Assembly: GCA_038380435.1 (NCBI GenBank)
Contig: JAWZYU010000018.1
Coordinates: forward strand, 50,493,751-50,557,750
Source: Ryuthela nishihirai
Lineage: Eukaryota > Arthropoda > Arachnida > Araneae > Heptathelidae
Direction: 5' to 3'
DNA length: 64,000 nt
Part shown: positions 12,101-23,757 of the stretch, piece after piece
How the letters are laid out: the number at the start of each line of letters is the position of its first letter
How positions within the stretch are numbered: position 1 is the stretch's first letter
Position numbers and translations under genes: made by a program
Notes under the pieces: generated by a model
Database searches by the model: none
What the model was told of the DNA's origin: nothing
The model's input: the letters and a program-made list of their open reading frames with translations, nothing else

Positions 12101-13135
12101 ATTGCAACCTATTTCCTATTGTACTCCATCGATCTTAGTCCTCTGGCCGTGTCTTTCAGACGCACTGAAACATTCTTCTATTCTCAGATGATTGCTAGGA
12201 GTTTATTTCTGAATAATAATATGATTCAATAGTTCTTGATAATTTTAAAAAATACTTAATTTGCATAATTGTAAACATCCCACTATTTTTTTCTATTTTT
12301 TTTTCTCTCTGTCCTGATGGTTTTACGCTCTGCATGTTTTTGTAATCTCTGCGTTAATTTTGAAGACTGATCTTCGAAACTTGACGAAGTGACACTTTAA
12401 GCAAAACAGTAGCAGTTTTAGAATATTATAATGGCTTTATAAAGGCCAATATTTGAAAATTGCATTAGATTATCACTCAGAACTAAACTTAAATTTCTAT
12501 TGTTAGTTGAAGGTTTGGAATTCTCATTTCCACAAACAATAAAATTAGTTTCTTTTAAGCAGATAAACACTTTGTGAGTAATACTTTCCCAAACCGTTAA
12601 CCAAACTATATTTTTTATAACAGAATATATCATAGCTTATGCGATATTTGAAAATTATGAAATATCAAGCATTACATAAGTAACATTGAAAGTGAAATAT
12701 TCTTGTCGTATCAAATTATTTTGCATCTTCATATCACGTTAATATTGAAAAATTTAGAGCAAAATGTCTAGTCTACGAAAATAAAAAGAAAAAAAGAAAA
12801 AAAAAATAACAATTTTTTTTTTTTTTTTTTTTTTTCGAAGAAAAAAAAATAACAATGAATTAAGACTATAAAAACGTCAAATATTCATTTTCAGTAATGT
12901 ATGTCCAACGTTTATAATTGCGAAGAATAGAGGGCATACACTGAAAGCACAATTCATTATACACAGCGCACCCATACACAAACCTGTTCTACTCTGCCAT
13001 AAAAATGCGGCCAACCGAAACCCCTTGTGGGCTACAAAAAGGTCAAATACCTTCGTGCCGTGTAGTGTACCTGCGAATGTTATATGGGTAAACACAGCAA
13101 CCTGAGTGGATTCAATCGTGGGCAATAGTCAGTAC
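12101..13135. other. Mostly featureless; long A and T runs at 12780-12860
   Basis: AT-rich DNA with a striking A-rich, then T-run (about 23 T), then A-run stretch. The last ~240 bp (12890-13130) may be the 5' part of the following Tc1-like element, but no inverted end was identified. Confidence 0.45.
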
Positions 13136-14035
13136 GAGGAAGATGGGGTGCTCCTCATCGCACTGCAGAACATCTGTGATTTCCACGTGTGACCATTATA
13201 CATGTGTACCAGGACTATATCAAAACCGGCAAAAACGTTGGCATTCATGACGGATCATTTATGAAGGTTTGTGCAAAGACCATTCGACGTACGATGGCAC
13301 GACTGTGCTATGGCAGCTGACGCTCGCATCGAGTACCCTTGTTAACAGAACATCACCGGGCTATGAGAGTACAGTGGGTGAAGGAACATTGCCAATGGAT
13401 CGCACAAAACTGGAAATGGATAAAATGCCCGACGAATCGAGGTTCCACCTACAACACACCGATGGAAAGTTGAGTGTGTGGCGTAGACCACATCATAGAC
13501 TCCAATGTCAAATCGGGGTATTATGGGCCATTGGAGGCAGTGTAATGTTCGGTGGTGTGTTTATGTATACTACCTTGGGTTCCTTGCACTTACTGAAACC
13601 ACCATCAGCACACAAGGTTATCAGCACACCATCAGCACATAAGGTTATGTTGACGTACTCGCTGACCACCCATACTCGTTCAGAGCTATTCGTTTCCCAC
13701 AACAGGATGCCTTCTTTCAACTAGACAAGTCTCACGTTTGGCGAAGGACTGGTTGGAGGAGCATTTAAATAAGTTCACAACCCTCGAATGGCCCTCTCAC
13801 TCTCCGGATTTGAACTTTTTTGAGCATCTGTGGGAAAAAGTAGAGCGATGTATTCGAGCCTGAAACCCACCATGGGCAACTCTCTACACTTTACAAATGG
13901 CTGTCCTAGAATCATAGGCTACCATACCACTCGAATGTTTCCAACACCTGTCAGAGTCCATGTCACGACGTGTTGCTGGTGTTGTGAGTGCGAAAGGTGG
14001 ACTCCAACATATTATGTGGATGTGTATAATAAAAT
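13136..14035 (+). pseudogene. Tc1-like transposase pseudogene
   Basis: Transposase of the Tc1 (IS630/Tc1/mariner) type; it would cut and paste its own DNA in the nucleus. Visible motifs are DESRFHLQHTDGKL near 13431 (first catalytic Asp), VWRRPH, GGSVMFGGVF (cf. GGSVMVWG), a frameshifted FQLD near 13716 (second Asp region) and SPDLNFFEHLWE at 13801 (third Asp region). These lie in at least two frames with several stops, so it is inactive. Short ca-rich duplications at 13595-13650 (ccatcagcaca(c/t)aaggtta) disrupt the centre. The longest open part is 13269-13724. Confidence 0.75.
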
Positions 14036-14288
14036 GTCCTTTAATTTGTGGTGTGTTATCTTATGCACTAGCAACTAGTTATTTAATTCGATTACTCTAT
14101 TTTTATTTATCTAATAATGTTTTTTTTATATTTTATATCGAAAATTTTAAATTGAACGGATATATAGTTTTTTCGCAACTCATTGTAATTGAATGTCAAC
14201 AGGTCACTGAAAATATATGTTAATAATAAATGAGTATTAGTTTAAATTTCTTTCCTTCAATCGCACAAAATACTTATCACATACAGCT

Positions 14289-14676
14289 TTGGGTTGGGTT
14301 GTTTTACCTCTGAGTGGCACTTTTTTGCACACCATGGGCTAAATGGCCAGGTCACATGGACCCCGAAGGCTCAGAGAAGGTTGGGGGAGGGGACCCACTG
14401 GAGGAGCTGTTGGGAGGCAGATGGTAGCCTTTCGTCAAAGCCATCCAGCGTGTTCTTTAACGTGCACAGGTTATGGCTCTCCCGCACACGGGGCCACGAC
14501 TTAACGTCCCATCCGACGGACGGCGGCCTTTCCAAGCCCATCGGTGTCCCCTACTGACTGTGGGCAGGGCGGGGAATTTTGCGGAGATAAATCTCAACGC
14601 TGACCCAGCTGGGACTCGAACCTGTGAACTACAGATTACGAGTCTGGCTCGCTACCGACTAAGCCACCCCCGCCCC
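14289..14676 (-). mobile_element. SINE-A, full length with 12-bp TSD
   Basis: A perfect 12-bp TSD, tcacatacagct, flanks it (14277-14288 and 14677-14688). Read on the minus strand it has a tRNA-like head with A box tggcttagtcgg and B box ggttcgagtcc, a central block containing gggacgttaa and gcacgttaaagaacac, and a 3' end of aaaacaacccaaccc. The anticodon-stem region (ctcgtaatc) resembles tRNA-Lys or tRNA-Met types; the parent tRNA is not certain. The central block recalls the conserved core reported for animal MetaSINE-type elements, from memory only. Confidence 0.93.
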
Positions 14677-14688
14677 TCACATACAGCT

Positions 14689-15320
14689 ACTGCATAGAAA
14701 ATTTAAAGTATAACCATGCCATTGACAATGGAGAGTCAAATTTAAATTTCATTAACTCTTTAAACATTTTTTTCATGCGAAGTATGGTCGATGATGAATC
14801 AAATATCGCAATGAAATATCTCTAAATATTGATTATGAACAATATTCGCTCAGCAGCAATGCCGGTCATAAACTTCACTAAATGGAAAAGGGCACTGTAG
14901 ATTAATAAGCAAGGACGTGTACACCAATGCTTTTCGCTTCTCATCAAAACTAGCAAAGCTGGACCCCAAGGCCACTTCGATAACAAGAAGAAAGGTGACC
15001 TCAAATATTCATTAGCTTTGTCACTATCATGTGGAAACCACATTCGACATTTCGTTGGTGATAGATTAATCAGTAAAGCCAAAGGATGTTAAAATAATTC
15101 AATATTTTAATGGAAATATACTATACATTATCGATTCCATGGGTTATAACTTTTTTAAACATAATGCCTTATCATTCTAAGGACTTCCTTTATTATTTTT
15201 AGCAGTAAAAAAGTGATACTTCATATTTCGAAAAATAAGTTGTTTCTTACCTGGGAGATGTGTGAGTTTCAAATGCTGCTAACTTCTTCCCTACTAAATT
15301 CTTAGTTCTTTTAACACTGG
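14689..15320. other. No recognised feature
   Basis: No motif-bearing frame. The minus frame 14822-15082 (86 codons) has no recognisable domain. Confidence 0.5.
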
Positions 15321-15332
15321 TTTGTGACATAG

Positions 15333-15530
15333 GCCGTTCCATGGCCGAGTGGTTAGCGCGCTTGGCTAGTAATCTAAGGGACCTGGGTTCGAGCCCGGGT
15401 AAGGCATGGATGTTTGTATCGTTTTTCTGCTGAGATCCTGCCATTCTCTCAGACCTTCTACTATGGCAAATAAACTGACAGGCTCCTGTCAGACCTCTGT
15501 GGCAAGCAGCTGCTTGAGGGGATATTTCTT
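15333..15530 (+). mobile_element. SINE-B, best copy, with 12-bp TSD
   Basis: The TSD is tttgtgacatag (15321-15332) and tttgtcacatag (15531-15542), one mismatch. Internal pol III promoter: A box tggccgagtgg (15342-15352) and B box ggttcgagcc (15386-15395). The first ~70 bp fold like a tRNA (gccgttcc … gggtaaggc). The tRNA-unrelated body contains the inverted words caggctcctg and tcagacctctgtggcaagcag. It ends without poly(A). It would be transcribed by pol III and mobilised by a LINE partner, not identified here. Confidence 0.92.
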
Positions 15531-15542
15531 TTTGTCACATAG

Positions 15543-15949
15543 TTTTTTTTTTTTTGGTTCGTTTTCAGAAAACGAATTATTTTTTCACTTTGCCATTTAT
15601 CCGTCCTTCTGTAGCATTAAAATTTGGTTCTAATTACTTGAAACTTTTCTAAATCTCATATGGAATTTCCCGTATTGTATTTCCATGCCTTTTCCAACTT
15701 TATTTCAGAATTCGACTTCACTTCACAGAATTTCGAATTCACAGTTCGATCAAATGATCGAAACTGCCCCCCTTCCCTACAAGAATTCAGATCTCATTCG
15801 CTGATATGTCCAATAAAATTATATTAAACCTTGGCAATTATCTCTGCTAAAATCCAACTTTTAATTAAAGGCCCAATAACCTAACTCTCAGATTAAAAAA
15901 AATACGTAAATATAGTTACGAATCATATTACCCACTTTTTAAATAATAA
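15543..15949. other. No recognised feature
   Basis: A T-run follows the SINE-B TSD, then plain AT-rich sequence. No supported gene. Confidence 0.5.
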
Positions 15950-16160
15950 AAAAGAAAGTTAGAAATAGTTATTCAACTGATTTTATCTTTCTTATCGATT
16001 TCTGACTTCCCTCTTCCAAAATAAATAAATCAACTGAATGAAATAAAAAAGGGAAAAAAAGAAATATTAATTCAGCTGACTTCGCCTTCCTTCACAATGT
16101 TGACTTCCCTTTCCAAAAATGAATAAATAAAATAAATGAAATTAAAAAAAACGAAATAAC
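15950..16160. repeat. Imperfect direct repeat, period about 105 bp
   Basis: Two adjacent segments share attcaactgattt / attcagctgactt, gacttccct(c)ttcc, aaaa(t)aaataaat and aaatgaaat(t)aaaaaa in the same order. Confidence 0.6.
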
Positions 16161-16204
16161 TATTGAAGTTTTTCAATTATCCATTAGCTCAAATGTCTAC
16201 AATG

Positions 16205-16360
16205 AGACGTTTTTATAAATGAAGTCTAACTGTAGTTAAATTAATCCGTGTGACGTCTACTGCAGTTAAAATTAATATGTGGCGTTCACCTGTAGTAAAA
16301 TTAATCTGTGACGTCTAACAGTAGTTAAAATTACTCTATGTGACGTCTAACTATAGATAT
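16205..16360. repeat. Short tandem repeat, unit about 38 bp
   Basis: Four to five degenerate units built on gacgtcta(a)ctgtagttaaaattaatctgtg. Length and sequence vary from unit to unit. Confidence 0.8.
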
Positions 16361-16939
16361 TCCAACGATTTAAATGAAAGAAATAATTTCATTTAAAAAA
16401 AAAAACTTCTCATCTTCACCAAAGGTGATATGTTAGTCCTTTATTTTGCAAATGATTTAGTTTCAAATACGAGAAAGTTTGCACGCGTTAAATAAGGTAA
16501 ACTGCTCAAACATATTTCTGAGTTGCCGTACCAAAGTGTTGTTAATAATCCTCTCCGACCTTTAGAATTCACTATTTTCTGCATAAACTGAATCCGTATT
16601 GGTATCCGCAGTACAGCTATCTCCATCCCTTCATCCAGTGTATTAGCAAAGGAGACGGTTTACTCATCTCTCTAATCCTTTCTTGCGGTACTTGATTAAC
16701 AGTCAAAACATAAAAAAAAAACTGGGAAGTCCAGTCGTGTCTGGAGAATGAGAAATGATGATTGTCAAAAACAAAAATTTACCCTTTTTCTAACTAAAAG
16801 TTGAAATTCAAAGGATTGGAAGATTCAGAAAATGAGAATAATAATAACTTAGTCCTTACAAATGAAAATAGATTTTTTTATTTATCTCTTAAAATTAAAT
16901 TGTTGTGTTAAGTAATATAATAATGTGTGCAGACTGACA
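16361..16939. other. No recognised feature
   Basis: No frame, TIR or tRNA-like motif recognised. It may contain unrecognisably decayed RTE sequence, because an RTE copy begins just to the right. Confidence 0.4.
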
Positions 16940-18240
16940 GAGAGAGTCAAAATATCTTAAACTCAAATATAAATAACCCATTTTTAAAGTCTAAAAATAT
17001 TCTATCTTCATTACAAAAGATGAGAAGTTAAACTAAACACATTACTCAGTATATCTGAAAAATGCTTATCCCTTTCTCATGACAGAATCTTGACCTTCAA
17101 TATTCTTATCACCTGGTATTCCTCAAACCTTTTGTATCTATTTTATTTTACACAAAACATATTTACTATCTTGTACATCATTTACATCCCTGTTGATATA
17201 CTGTTGGTTGCAACCTTTGTCAGCCACGATATCAAGACTATCAAATTACTATCAGGTTTCAAATGATTTTTACACAATTATTAAGCTCTGTGTAAAGCTG
17301 TCTTTTAGGATTAGTAAATGCTAATTCTGTTAATCTCTGCAGTTATTTCTTTCAAAAATAAACCTGATTTCCTTATCACTCAAATAGCTGTTTCTTCTGA
17401 CTATTTTGCGCATAATACTGTTGGTTTTAAAAATAACCTATTTAAACGATTCATTCTTCCTCAACCACAGTAGTAAGAAAACCACAATTGTCATAATGAC
17501 TGAGTAACCTTACACTGCAAGCTTTGGCTATAATCTTTGAGAGCTTCAGTATTAAGCAAACTTTTTAAAACTTTTCAGAATATTTCTTCAGCTTTACTTG
17601 CAATTTACTTGTAACAAGATTGCTTCTCACCTAATTTTAATATTTTTAATTCAGACCTAATTTCATCTCTCCTATATGGCCTGGTAATTCTCATAGAGCT
17701 ATTCATTTGCTGTTAATTAAGAGATCGAGAATCCATCATATTCCTAGACAATTCATGATATGAAACCCATGCATAGTTATAAATATCCCAGTCTTTGAGG
17801 TAATTATCAAACCATTAAGTTGACTTACCTGTAGTAGAAGTTACCCACTGCTATTGCGACTACTAACGCCAAAAGAACAACCCACTACGCGAAAAACTTC
17901 AATGTCAGTACTAACTTTGGCACTAATGTCATCTCGCACAAGAATAAATTAATTCATTTTTTGACAGAATTCAAAATACCCTGAAGTTGTTCATAAAACC
18001 TTTTCCATTCTCATCAGAGTCCTCGGTTTGGACATAACAAGAGATAACATTTAATCAAGTCTTTAATATTTGTTTTAAATTTAATTGCAGCAACTCTTTC
18101 ATTAATGCAGCCATCTCCTTGAGGAATATCTCTGAAAATTCTGCATGGAAACAAACATACACACTGCAGATGCTTGATATTCTCTCGTTTCGAAAAGAGA
18201 AATTGAAGATTAGTTTTAAATATCTGAGCTTCATACTGTC

Positions 18241-18430
18241 CCGGTGGAAGAGTGGTTAACATGTTTGGCTACTGATCAAAGGGATCTGGATTCGAGTCCC
18301 AGATATCTTGAAGATATGGTTCCTTTCTGTGCCTTCCTTCGCTGAAGTCTCGAGTTCCTTTCAGATCGTCTCTATGGATATTAAACTCACAGGTCACTGT
18401 CACCTTTGGCGAGCAGTTTCTTGGGGGATA
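18241..18430 (+). mobile_element. SINE-B inside the RTE relic
   Basis: The head (ggaagagtggttaac, ctactgatcaaaggga, ggattcgagtccc) and body (tcgctgaagtct, attaaactcacaggtcactgtcacc) match SINE-B. It sits between endonuclease and 5'-leader sequence of the minus-strand RTE copy, so it inserted after the RTE. Confidence 0.75.
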
Positions 18431-18630
18431 ATTGCGTCTCTGAAGACATCAAAGGGAAATCCCTTTGTGCAGATTTCTCATTATACAGGTACCTGGAAAG
18501 AAAATGGTTAATTGGATTTTTCAAGAAACTGATTTTAATGAGAGAGGTAAGGTCAACAATATCAAACAGTCCCCGAATAACACGCATGGGACAAAGACTC
18601 ATTTCCTCACTGCTAAAGGTTAAGCTACCA

Positions 18631-19132
18631 TTGCTGTTAGGAATTTCAGACCCAATCTTTACAAATGAAGATTTCAGGAACCAGAATTAAAAAAGAAAAT
18701 GGCGTGCGTGAGCCAAGGACGTACCCCGAAGTGGGGGGTCCGGATTCCACTCCTCGAAAATCTGGTCGTTTCATACGAAATCTCAAACTTGTCTACTTTC
18801 TTTGAAATCCAAAACAATCATCTGTGTGTAATTTTATTTTAGCCCCATAGTATAAGTCCGACACTAAATATTGATTTGAAAAGCAACTATAAACTTTTAT
18901 TCTTATAGAATATCATTTTAACCTTTCCTGTCCGAAGGAATAACTTAGTAATTGGAAAATCCTACTCGAGTCTAATTCTTAGACCCCTCCCCCAAACTAA
19001 ACTATCGAATCATCTCCCACTCGTCCTCCGAAACTAGATTATCCGATCCCCCAAACTAAATTCTTTGGTCCCCAAAACTAAATTCTCTGATCCCACCCAT
19101 CCGTAAGCTAAATCGGTACTTGCCTGACCTGA
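18631..19132. repeat. Unidentified insertion in the RTE relic with a roughly 28-bp tandem repeat
   Basis: RTE leader sequence stops near gttaagctacca and resumes at gatacattcctcca, so these ~500 bp are extra. They include gtggggggtccggattcc near 18733 and three to four units of ccccaaactaaattctytgg at 18990-19090. No TIR or TSD was found. Confidence 0.55.
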
Positions 19133-19707
19133 GATACATTCCTCCAGTGTAGAATCAGCGATGCCCGTAGAAGCAAGGGTTTAGGTATCAGCAATAGCAT
19201 CTCATCAGGATTATCCACCAGTTGATATAAGGTGCTCTATCTATGTATTCAGTTGGGACTGTAAACCCACAAACATGAAACAGAGCTGTAAATTTTTCAT
19301 CTGAAAAGTCCACCAGTGCAGCAAGTTCAAGATCTGTAATCATGCTCAAAGCCATCAGACTGCCCGTTGGGTTAAATGATCAGCACCAAGACCCTGTGAA
19401 GTTAACCATTCCTCAGAGTAGAGTGAAATTGGCCATAGATGACGAGATAAATTGGTACCCCGATATGGTATTTTTCCCTTTTACTCTCCCTCCTAGAGAG
19501 TTTGTTCTTATAAAAGTACTAAAGGCTTGCTCCACAATAAGGCGGGGTCAGACATTAGGTGCTAGGCCTGGCCAGTTCTGTGCATCATCGTAGGGATTTG
19601 GTTACAGAGCTCTAAGGACAATTTAGAAGCTAATCTACCTCACAGAGTGTTAAAATGTCCTTCGATATGAGGAATTTCCCTCCTTCGTGCTACATTGCTT
19701 ATTGGAG

Positions 19708-20040
19708 CTGAAATTCACTTAATCGGTAGCCCACCAGACTCGAAATCTGTTGTTTCTAGGTTCGAGTCCCAACTGTACCCGAGTTGAGATTTATCTCCTC
19801 TAATTTCCATCCTGATCGGAGTGGAAGTTGGAAAGACTGACGTCCATCAGATAGGACGATAAAGCTGTGGTTCAGTGCTTAGGGGGCCTTGGCGGGTAAC
19901 ATTCATCTGTCTCCTAATCATCATCACCTGTCCAGTGTATCCCCTTCCTTAACTTTCTCTGAACCCTTGGGGTCCTTGTGGCATGGCCATTTAGTCCTGT
20001 GTGTGTACAAAAGTGAAGCTCAGAGATAAAACAAACCAAC
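19708..20040 (+). repeat. SINE-A copy with head
   Basis: The tRNA-like head is decayed at its start but retains aatcggtagcccaccagactcg and the B box ggttcgagtccc. The body follows through gacgtccatcag, catctgtctcctaatcatc, ggggtccttgtggcatggcc and the 3' end aagctcagagataaaacaa. Substitutions throughout indicate age. Confidence 0.85.
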
Positions 20041-20099
20041 TAAACTCCTTGTTTAGTATAGATTAGTATATCTTTACCTATCTTCATATTACTTTTGAC

Positions 20100-21010
20100 T
20101 TTGACATTTGTCGGTTGGTCGGTTTGCGAATTTGACAAAATGTTGTTGAACCATATCTTTCGAACGCAATGGAGAAACTTAATGATTTATGTGCCAAATG
20201 AAAACTTGTGACTCGGGAAGTGTCAAAGGCTATAAAACATTGACCCCCGTGCTTTCTTATCCCCAAAGTAGTGGAAATGTGAAAACTATTCTTAAGCTAT
20301 ATCTCCAGAACGCGAAGGCCAAAAATAACAAACTATACGTTGAATGAAATTGTCGTAGGCTACGAAAATTTGACACCCATGCTTTCTTCCCCCTACAAAA
20401 AGAAGGACAATATGAAAATGATTGTTCCCATATATCACCTGAATGGGAATGCCGAAAGTAACAAGCTATGTATCCAATGAAAGCTTGTGACGCAGGGAGT
20501 GTCTTAGGCTCTAAAAATATTGACCCCCATGCTTTCTTACTCCCTAAAAAAGGGGAAATGTGAAACATTTGTTCCACTATATTTCCAGAACGCCAATACC
20601 GAAAGTAAGAAACTATACGTCGAATGAATGCTTCTGACTCCGGGAATGTCATAGGCAATGAAACATTGAAACCCGTGCTTTCTTCCCCCCTAAAAAAGGG
20701 GGAATATATGAAAATGATTGTTCCTCTACATCTTCTGAACGCGAGTAACAATCTATGTATCCAATCAAAGCTTGTGAATCAGCGAATGGTTGTGGGCTAT
20801 GAAAAATTTCCCCGATGCATTCTTCCCATCTAAAAAACGGGAAATCTGAGAGTAGTTCTACTATATCATCGGAACGCGAGGGTCTAGAGTTACGAGTTAA
20901 GTGTTAAATGAAAGCTCGTATAATGATGGCCGTAAACTATTTCGAATTTTGCCACCACTACATTCCCCTGATAGAATGTGGAGTGGCGGATTTTCGCGGT
21001 AACAAGACGT
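20100..21010. repeat. Satellite-like tandem array, unit about 130-150 bp
   Basis: At least five units are marked by gctttcttcccc at 20251, 20381, 20531 and 20677 and its variant gcattcttccc at 20817 (spacings 130, 150, 146, 140). Each unit also carries tatctccagaacgc, gaaagtaac, aatgaaagcttgtgactc and ataggctatgaaa. Units are collinear but 15-30% diverged by eye. The minus-strand frame 20257-20751 is a by-product of the repeat. Confidence 0.88.
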
Positions 21011-21164
21011 ATCGATATTAAAACGATATTTTGATATTAAAAGCTTGTGATGTCTCCATTGTCGTGGTCTACCTCAAACGTGACTCCAAAAGGGGGAATA
21101 AATGCTCTCGATGTTTGTGAGTTATTATATATCAAAGTTTTGGAAGATAGATGTTTTTACTGAT

Positions 21165-21470
21165 AACAAAAAATATAAATTTAAAAATTTTAATAAAAAA
21201 TCTATCTTTCTATAAGGGTTTTAAAAAGTAGAAAATAAATCTAAAACATATCGATGGTGCAATCGGTCACTGAGTTCGTATTCGCTTCGGAGGAAGATAG
21301 GACGCCGATATACTTACTCGAAAATATTACCGATGACTGACCTATCTTCCTTTGAAGCGAATACGAATTCAGTGACTAATTGCACCATCGATATGCTTTA
21401 GGTTTATTTTCTTCTTTTTAGGTCCCTATATGAAGTTAGTTTTTTTTTAATTTTTTAATTTATATTTTTG
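21165..21470. repeat. Large fold-back (inverted repeat) element
   Basis: Arms at about 21165-21301 and 21339-21470 are inverted copies. The inner arms are strong (gcgaatacgaa…tcagtga(c) and caccatcgatat with their complements), weakening outward to an AT-rich taaatttatattttt. The spacer is about 37 bp. There is no coding capacity. It is probably a palindromic MITE; no TSD was assigned. Confidence 0.85.
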
Positions 21471-23527
21471 ACTATTCTCTGGCGTTTGTTGCCCTCTTGC
21501 TCCCTTCGCAGTCTACAGTGTTTGACACTAGGGAATGAAACCACATCTCAGGCATTCACATTAGTACAATGATGTTATTAATTTAATATGTTTTTAAGTT
21601 TTCAAACAATTTATTATTTTTCCTTTTACCTATAACTGTTTATATCTAACAAATTATTTTAAAATATGCATGTTAAAACGTACGTGGACAAATGCTTCTA
21701 TAAAATTTTGAACGGTTCCATATTTGAAACTCTGAACTTAGAGCATAATTCAAAATAATTAAGAAGCGCAACAACAATGGAAACAATCCTCTACTGTGAT
21801 TCTACTTAGACGCCAAAAGTAAATATCTAAAATTTGCATGAACTTCCGTATTTGCCATTTTATTATCCATAAATTTACAAAGAAGATGCAGAGATTACAT
21901 AGAAGATAAGATAGAAATTTTATTATCCATAAATTTAATAGAAAGGGAGACAATTTTATTATGCATATTCTAGTAGCGTTAAAGATGACGAGAAATTTAA
22001 CACGTTACAGCAGTTTTTGGAATTTTTCTAGACCATTTCTTACCGATTTCAATGGATAAGAGTACGTCACACTGATTCTTGTAGAATTTTAGGAGAGAAC
22101 ACATTCATTGTCATCGTTTAATTTACTAAGATTTTTTTTTCTTTTGGCATAATGTTCTTGAAATGATCATATTGTTTTCCTCATCTATTAATTCAAGAGT
22201 TTGGAAGTTTTTTTTTTAAAACGGCAAAATAAAAAACAAAATCTGAGAGTTGCAAATCGTAACCTTTATTGGGTCAAAAGCGAAAGCAGTAACAAAAAGA
22301 TTGCCTCAGAATTATTTTAAGTAAAAATGAAACCGTAATTTAGAATAAGTATATTTAAGTGTATGCAATAAAACTATACTGAAAATATTATTTAAAAAAA
22401 AATTGCCATCCTTTAGTGAAAGTTTGAATTTCCTCAGGCAAATTATTTAATTTTGGAATGCATTTAGGGCATTTGTATTGCATCGCTGCTTTCAAAATAT
22501 CGTCTGTCAACCTATTCCAGTGCTTATTTTAATGAAATTTATTGAAGAAAACATTTGTTCATAGTTTAATGTTGAATCTAAAAGCATTCGTCGAGAGCAG
22601 ATTGTAGCTTGCCCGGAGTCGTCGATTCCCGACCCTTAAGTTAACTGTCTGTCCACCTTATTAACACATATTTTAGTATTTTCCGATCATAGTGACATTT
22701 GAATTAAGAAAACGGGATTATATATGATTGTTTTAAAGTGCCATATTGTTCCGCTATAAGACCAACCATCCAGCAACCAAGATCCATTTTTTCCACAGCA
22801 AAATAACACACATTCTTGAAAATAACGTATGCATTTGAAGCCTATATACGTCGGGCGTATGACAAACATTAAATGTTTCTTCTGGAAAAAAAATGGAGAT
22901 GATGTTTTTCTTAATAGAGAAAAAACTTCAATTCTGCGGACAATTTAGGAAAGGGCACTCCGTAACATCAAGGGATTCTTCTGTCAACAGCGCTGCACTG
23001 TTCATGTGAGTGCGTTGTAGTTTATTATAAGATTTAATACAAATAATACAGTAGCAATATAATACAGACTAAACAATAGCTTAATGAGAGTGTTAAAACT
23101 CCCATTTCAAAATCGACAGTGCTTATCATGATGATGACAGATGCTGCAAATACTAGTTCAATCAACTTTTATATGGGGAAGAACTGGCTTGTTATTATTT
23201 TACTCAAGGGCTCCACTGTGTTGGTGGGATGTGGATTATAGGCTTATCCACATCCCAATAACACAGGAGGGTACACAGGCTGGGTACAGGGCGTAGCCAG
23301 ACGGGCGTAGCCCTGTACCATCCATTTTGAATTGCTCTCAAATAATTGCTGTGGGGGATCGCTTGGCCTCTTAGTGTTTTCCAGAGATGCTTATCCTGAA
23401 GGGAAGTGCAGACTAAGGAATACAGCAATTTTCAGATGGACAAATTTCTACTGCCGCTTACAAAAGTTGTAATTGAATAAAATATAAACATTTGTCACTA
23501 TAATTGAGCAAGCTTGGTTTTATCGGT
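21471..23527. other. No gene recognised; two adjacent hairpins at 23218-23320
   Basis: Mostly AT-rich. At 23228-23258 gggatgtggat pairs with atccacatccc, and at 23275-23311 ggtacagggc pairs with gccctgtacc. Nothing else was identified. Confidence 0.5.
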
Positions 23528-23528
23528 A

Positions 23529-23755
23529 CAGTCACTCAAAAAAATATCCGAAAATTATGGTTGATTACAGAATTCAGAAAAAATATCTGCCAACGATTTT
23601 TTTAGAAATTAGTGATCTGGCAACCTTCGTGTACAGCCCACGTGTACAGTACAGGAAGGTTGCCAGATCACTAATTTCTAAAACAATCGCTGCCAGATAT
23701 TTTTTCTCAATTCTGTAATCAACCATAGTGTTCGGATATTTTTTTTGAGTGACTG
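23529..23755. mobile_element. Palindromic Tc1/mariner-type MITE (P1)
   Basis: The element is bounded by TA on both sides (23527-23528, 23756-23757). It begins cagtcactcaaaaaaatatc and ends with the complement gagtgactg; nearly the whole 227 bp is one inverted repeat around a short centre. Shared internal words are attagtgatctggcaacctt and its complement. A second copy lies at 49290-49505. It is non-coding and presumably mobilised by a Tc1/mariner transposase acting on its ends. Confidence 0.9.
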
Positions 23756-23757
23756 TA

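Larger units (their letters stand above)
16940..19640 (-). pseudogene. RTE-like retrotransposon, decayed 5' half
   Basis: The copy aligns collinearly with 33.3-35.35 kb of the better copy: linker region (tgacagaatcttgacctt at 17083; tcctcaaccacagtagtaag at 17458), endonuclease (the frame 18014-18262 reads LQFLFSKRENIKH and INERV, cf. LKFLFSGRDDNKH) and the 5' leader up to gctaggcctggcc at about 19560. The reverse transcriptase part is absent on the left. It is interrupted by SINE-B (18241-18430) and by about 500 bp of other DNA (about 18631-19132). Many stops and indels mark it as one of the oldest RTE copies here. Confidence 0.75.

Noticed and set aside
14640..14676. Possible tRNA genes at SINE heads (also 15333, 19708, 27540, 46892)
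   Set aside because: Each is followed by a SINE body and lacks a full acceptor stem with pol III terminator; they are tRNA-derived SINE heads.
20257..20751. 164-codon minus-strand frame, the longest in its region
   Set aside because: It lies wholly within the tandem array and its protein repeats with the DNA unit.
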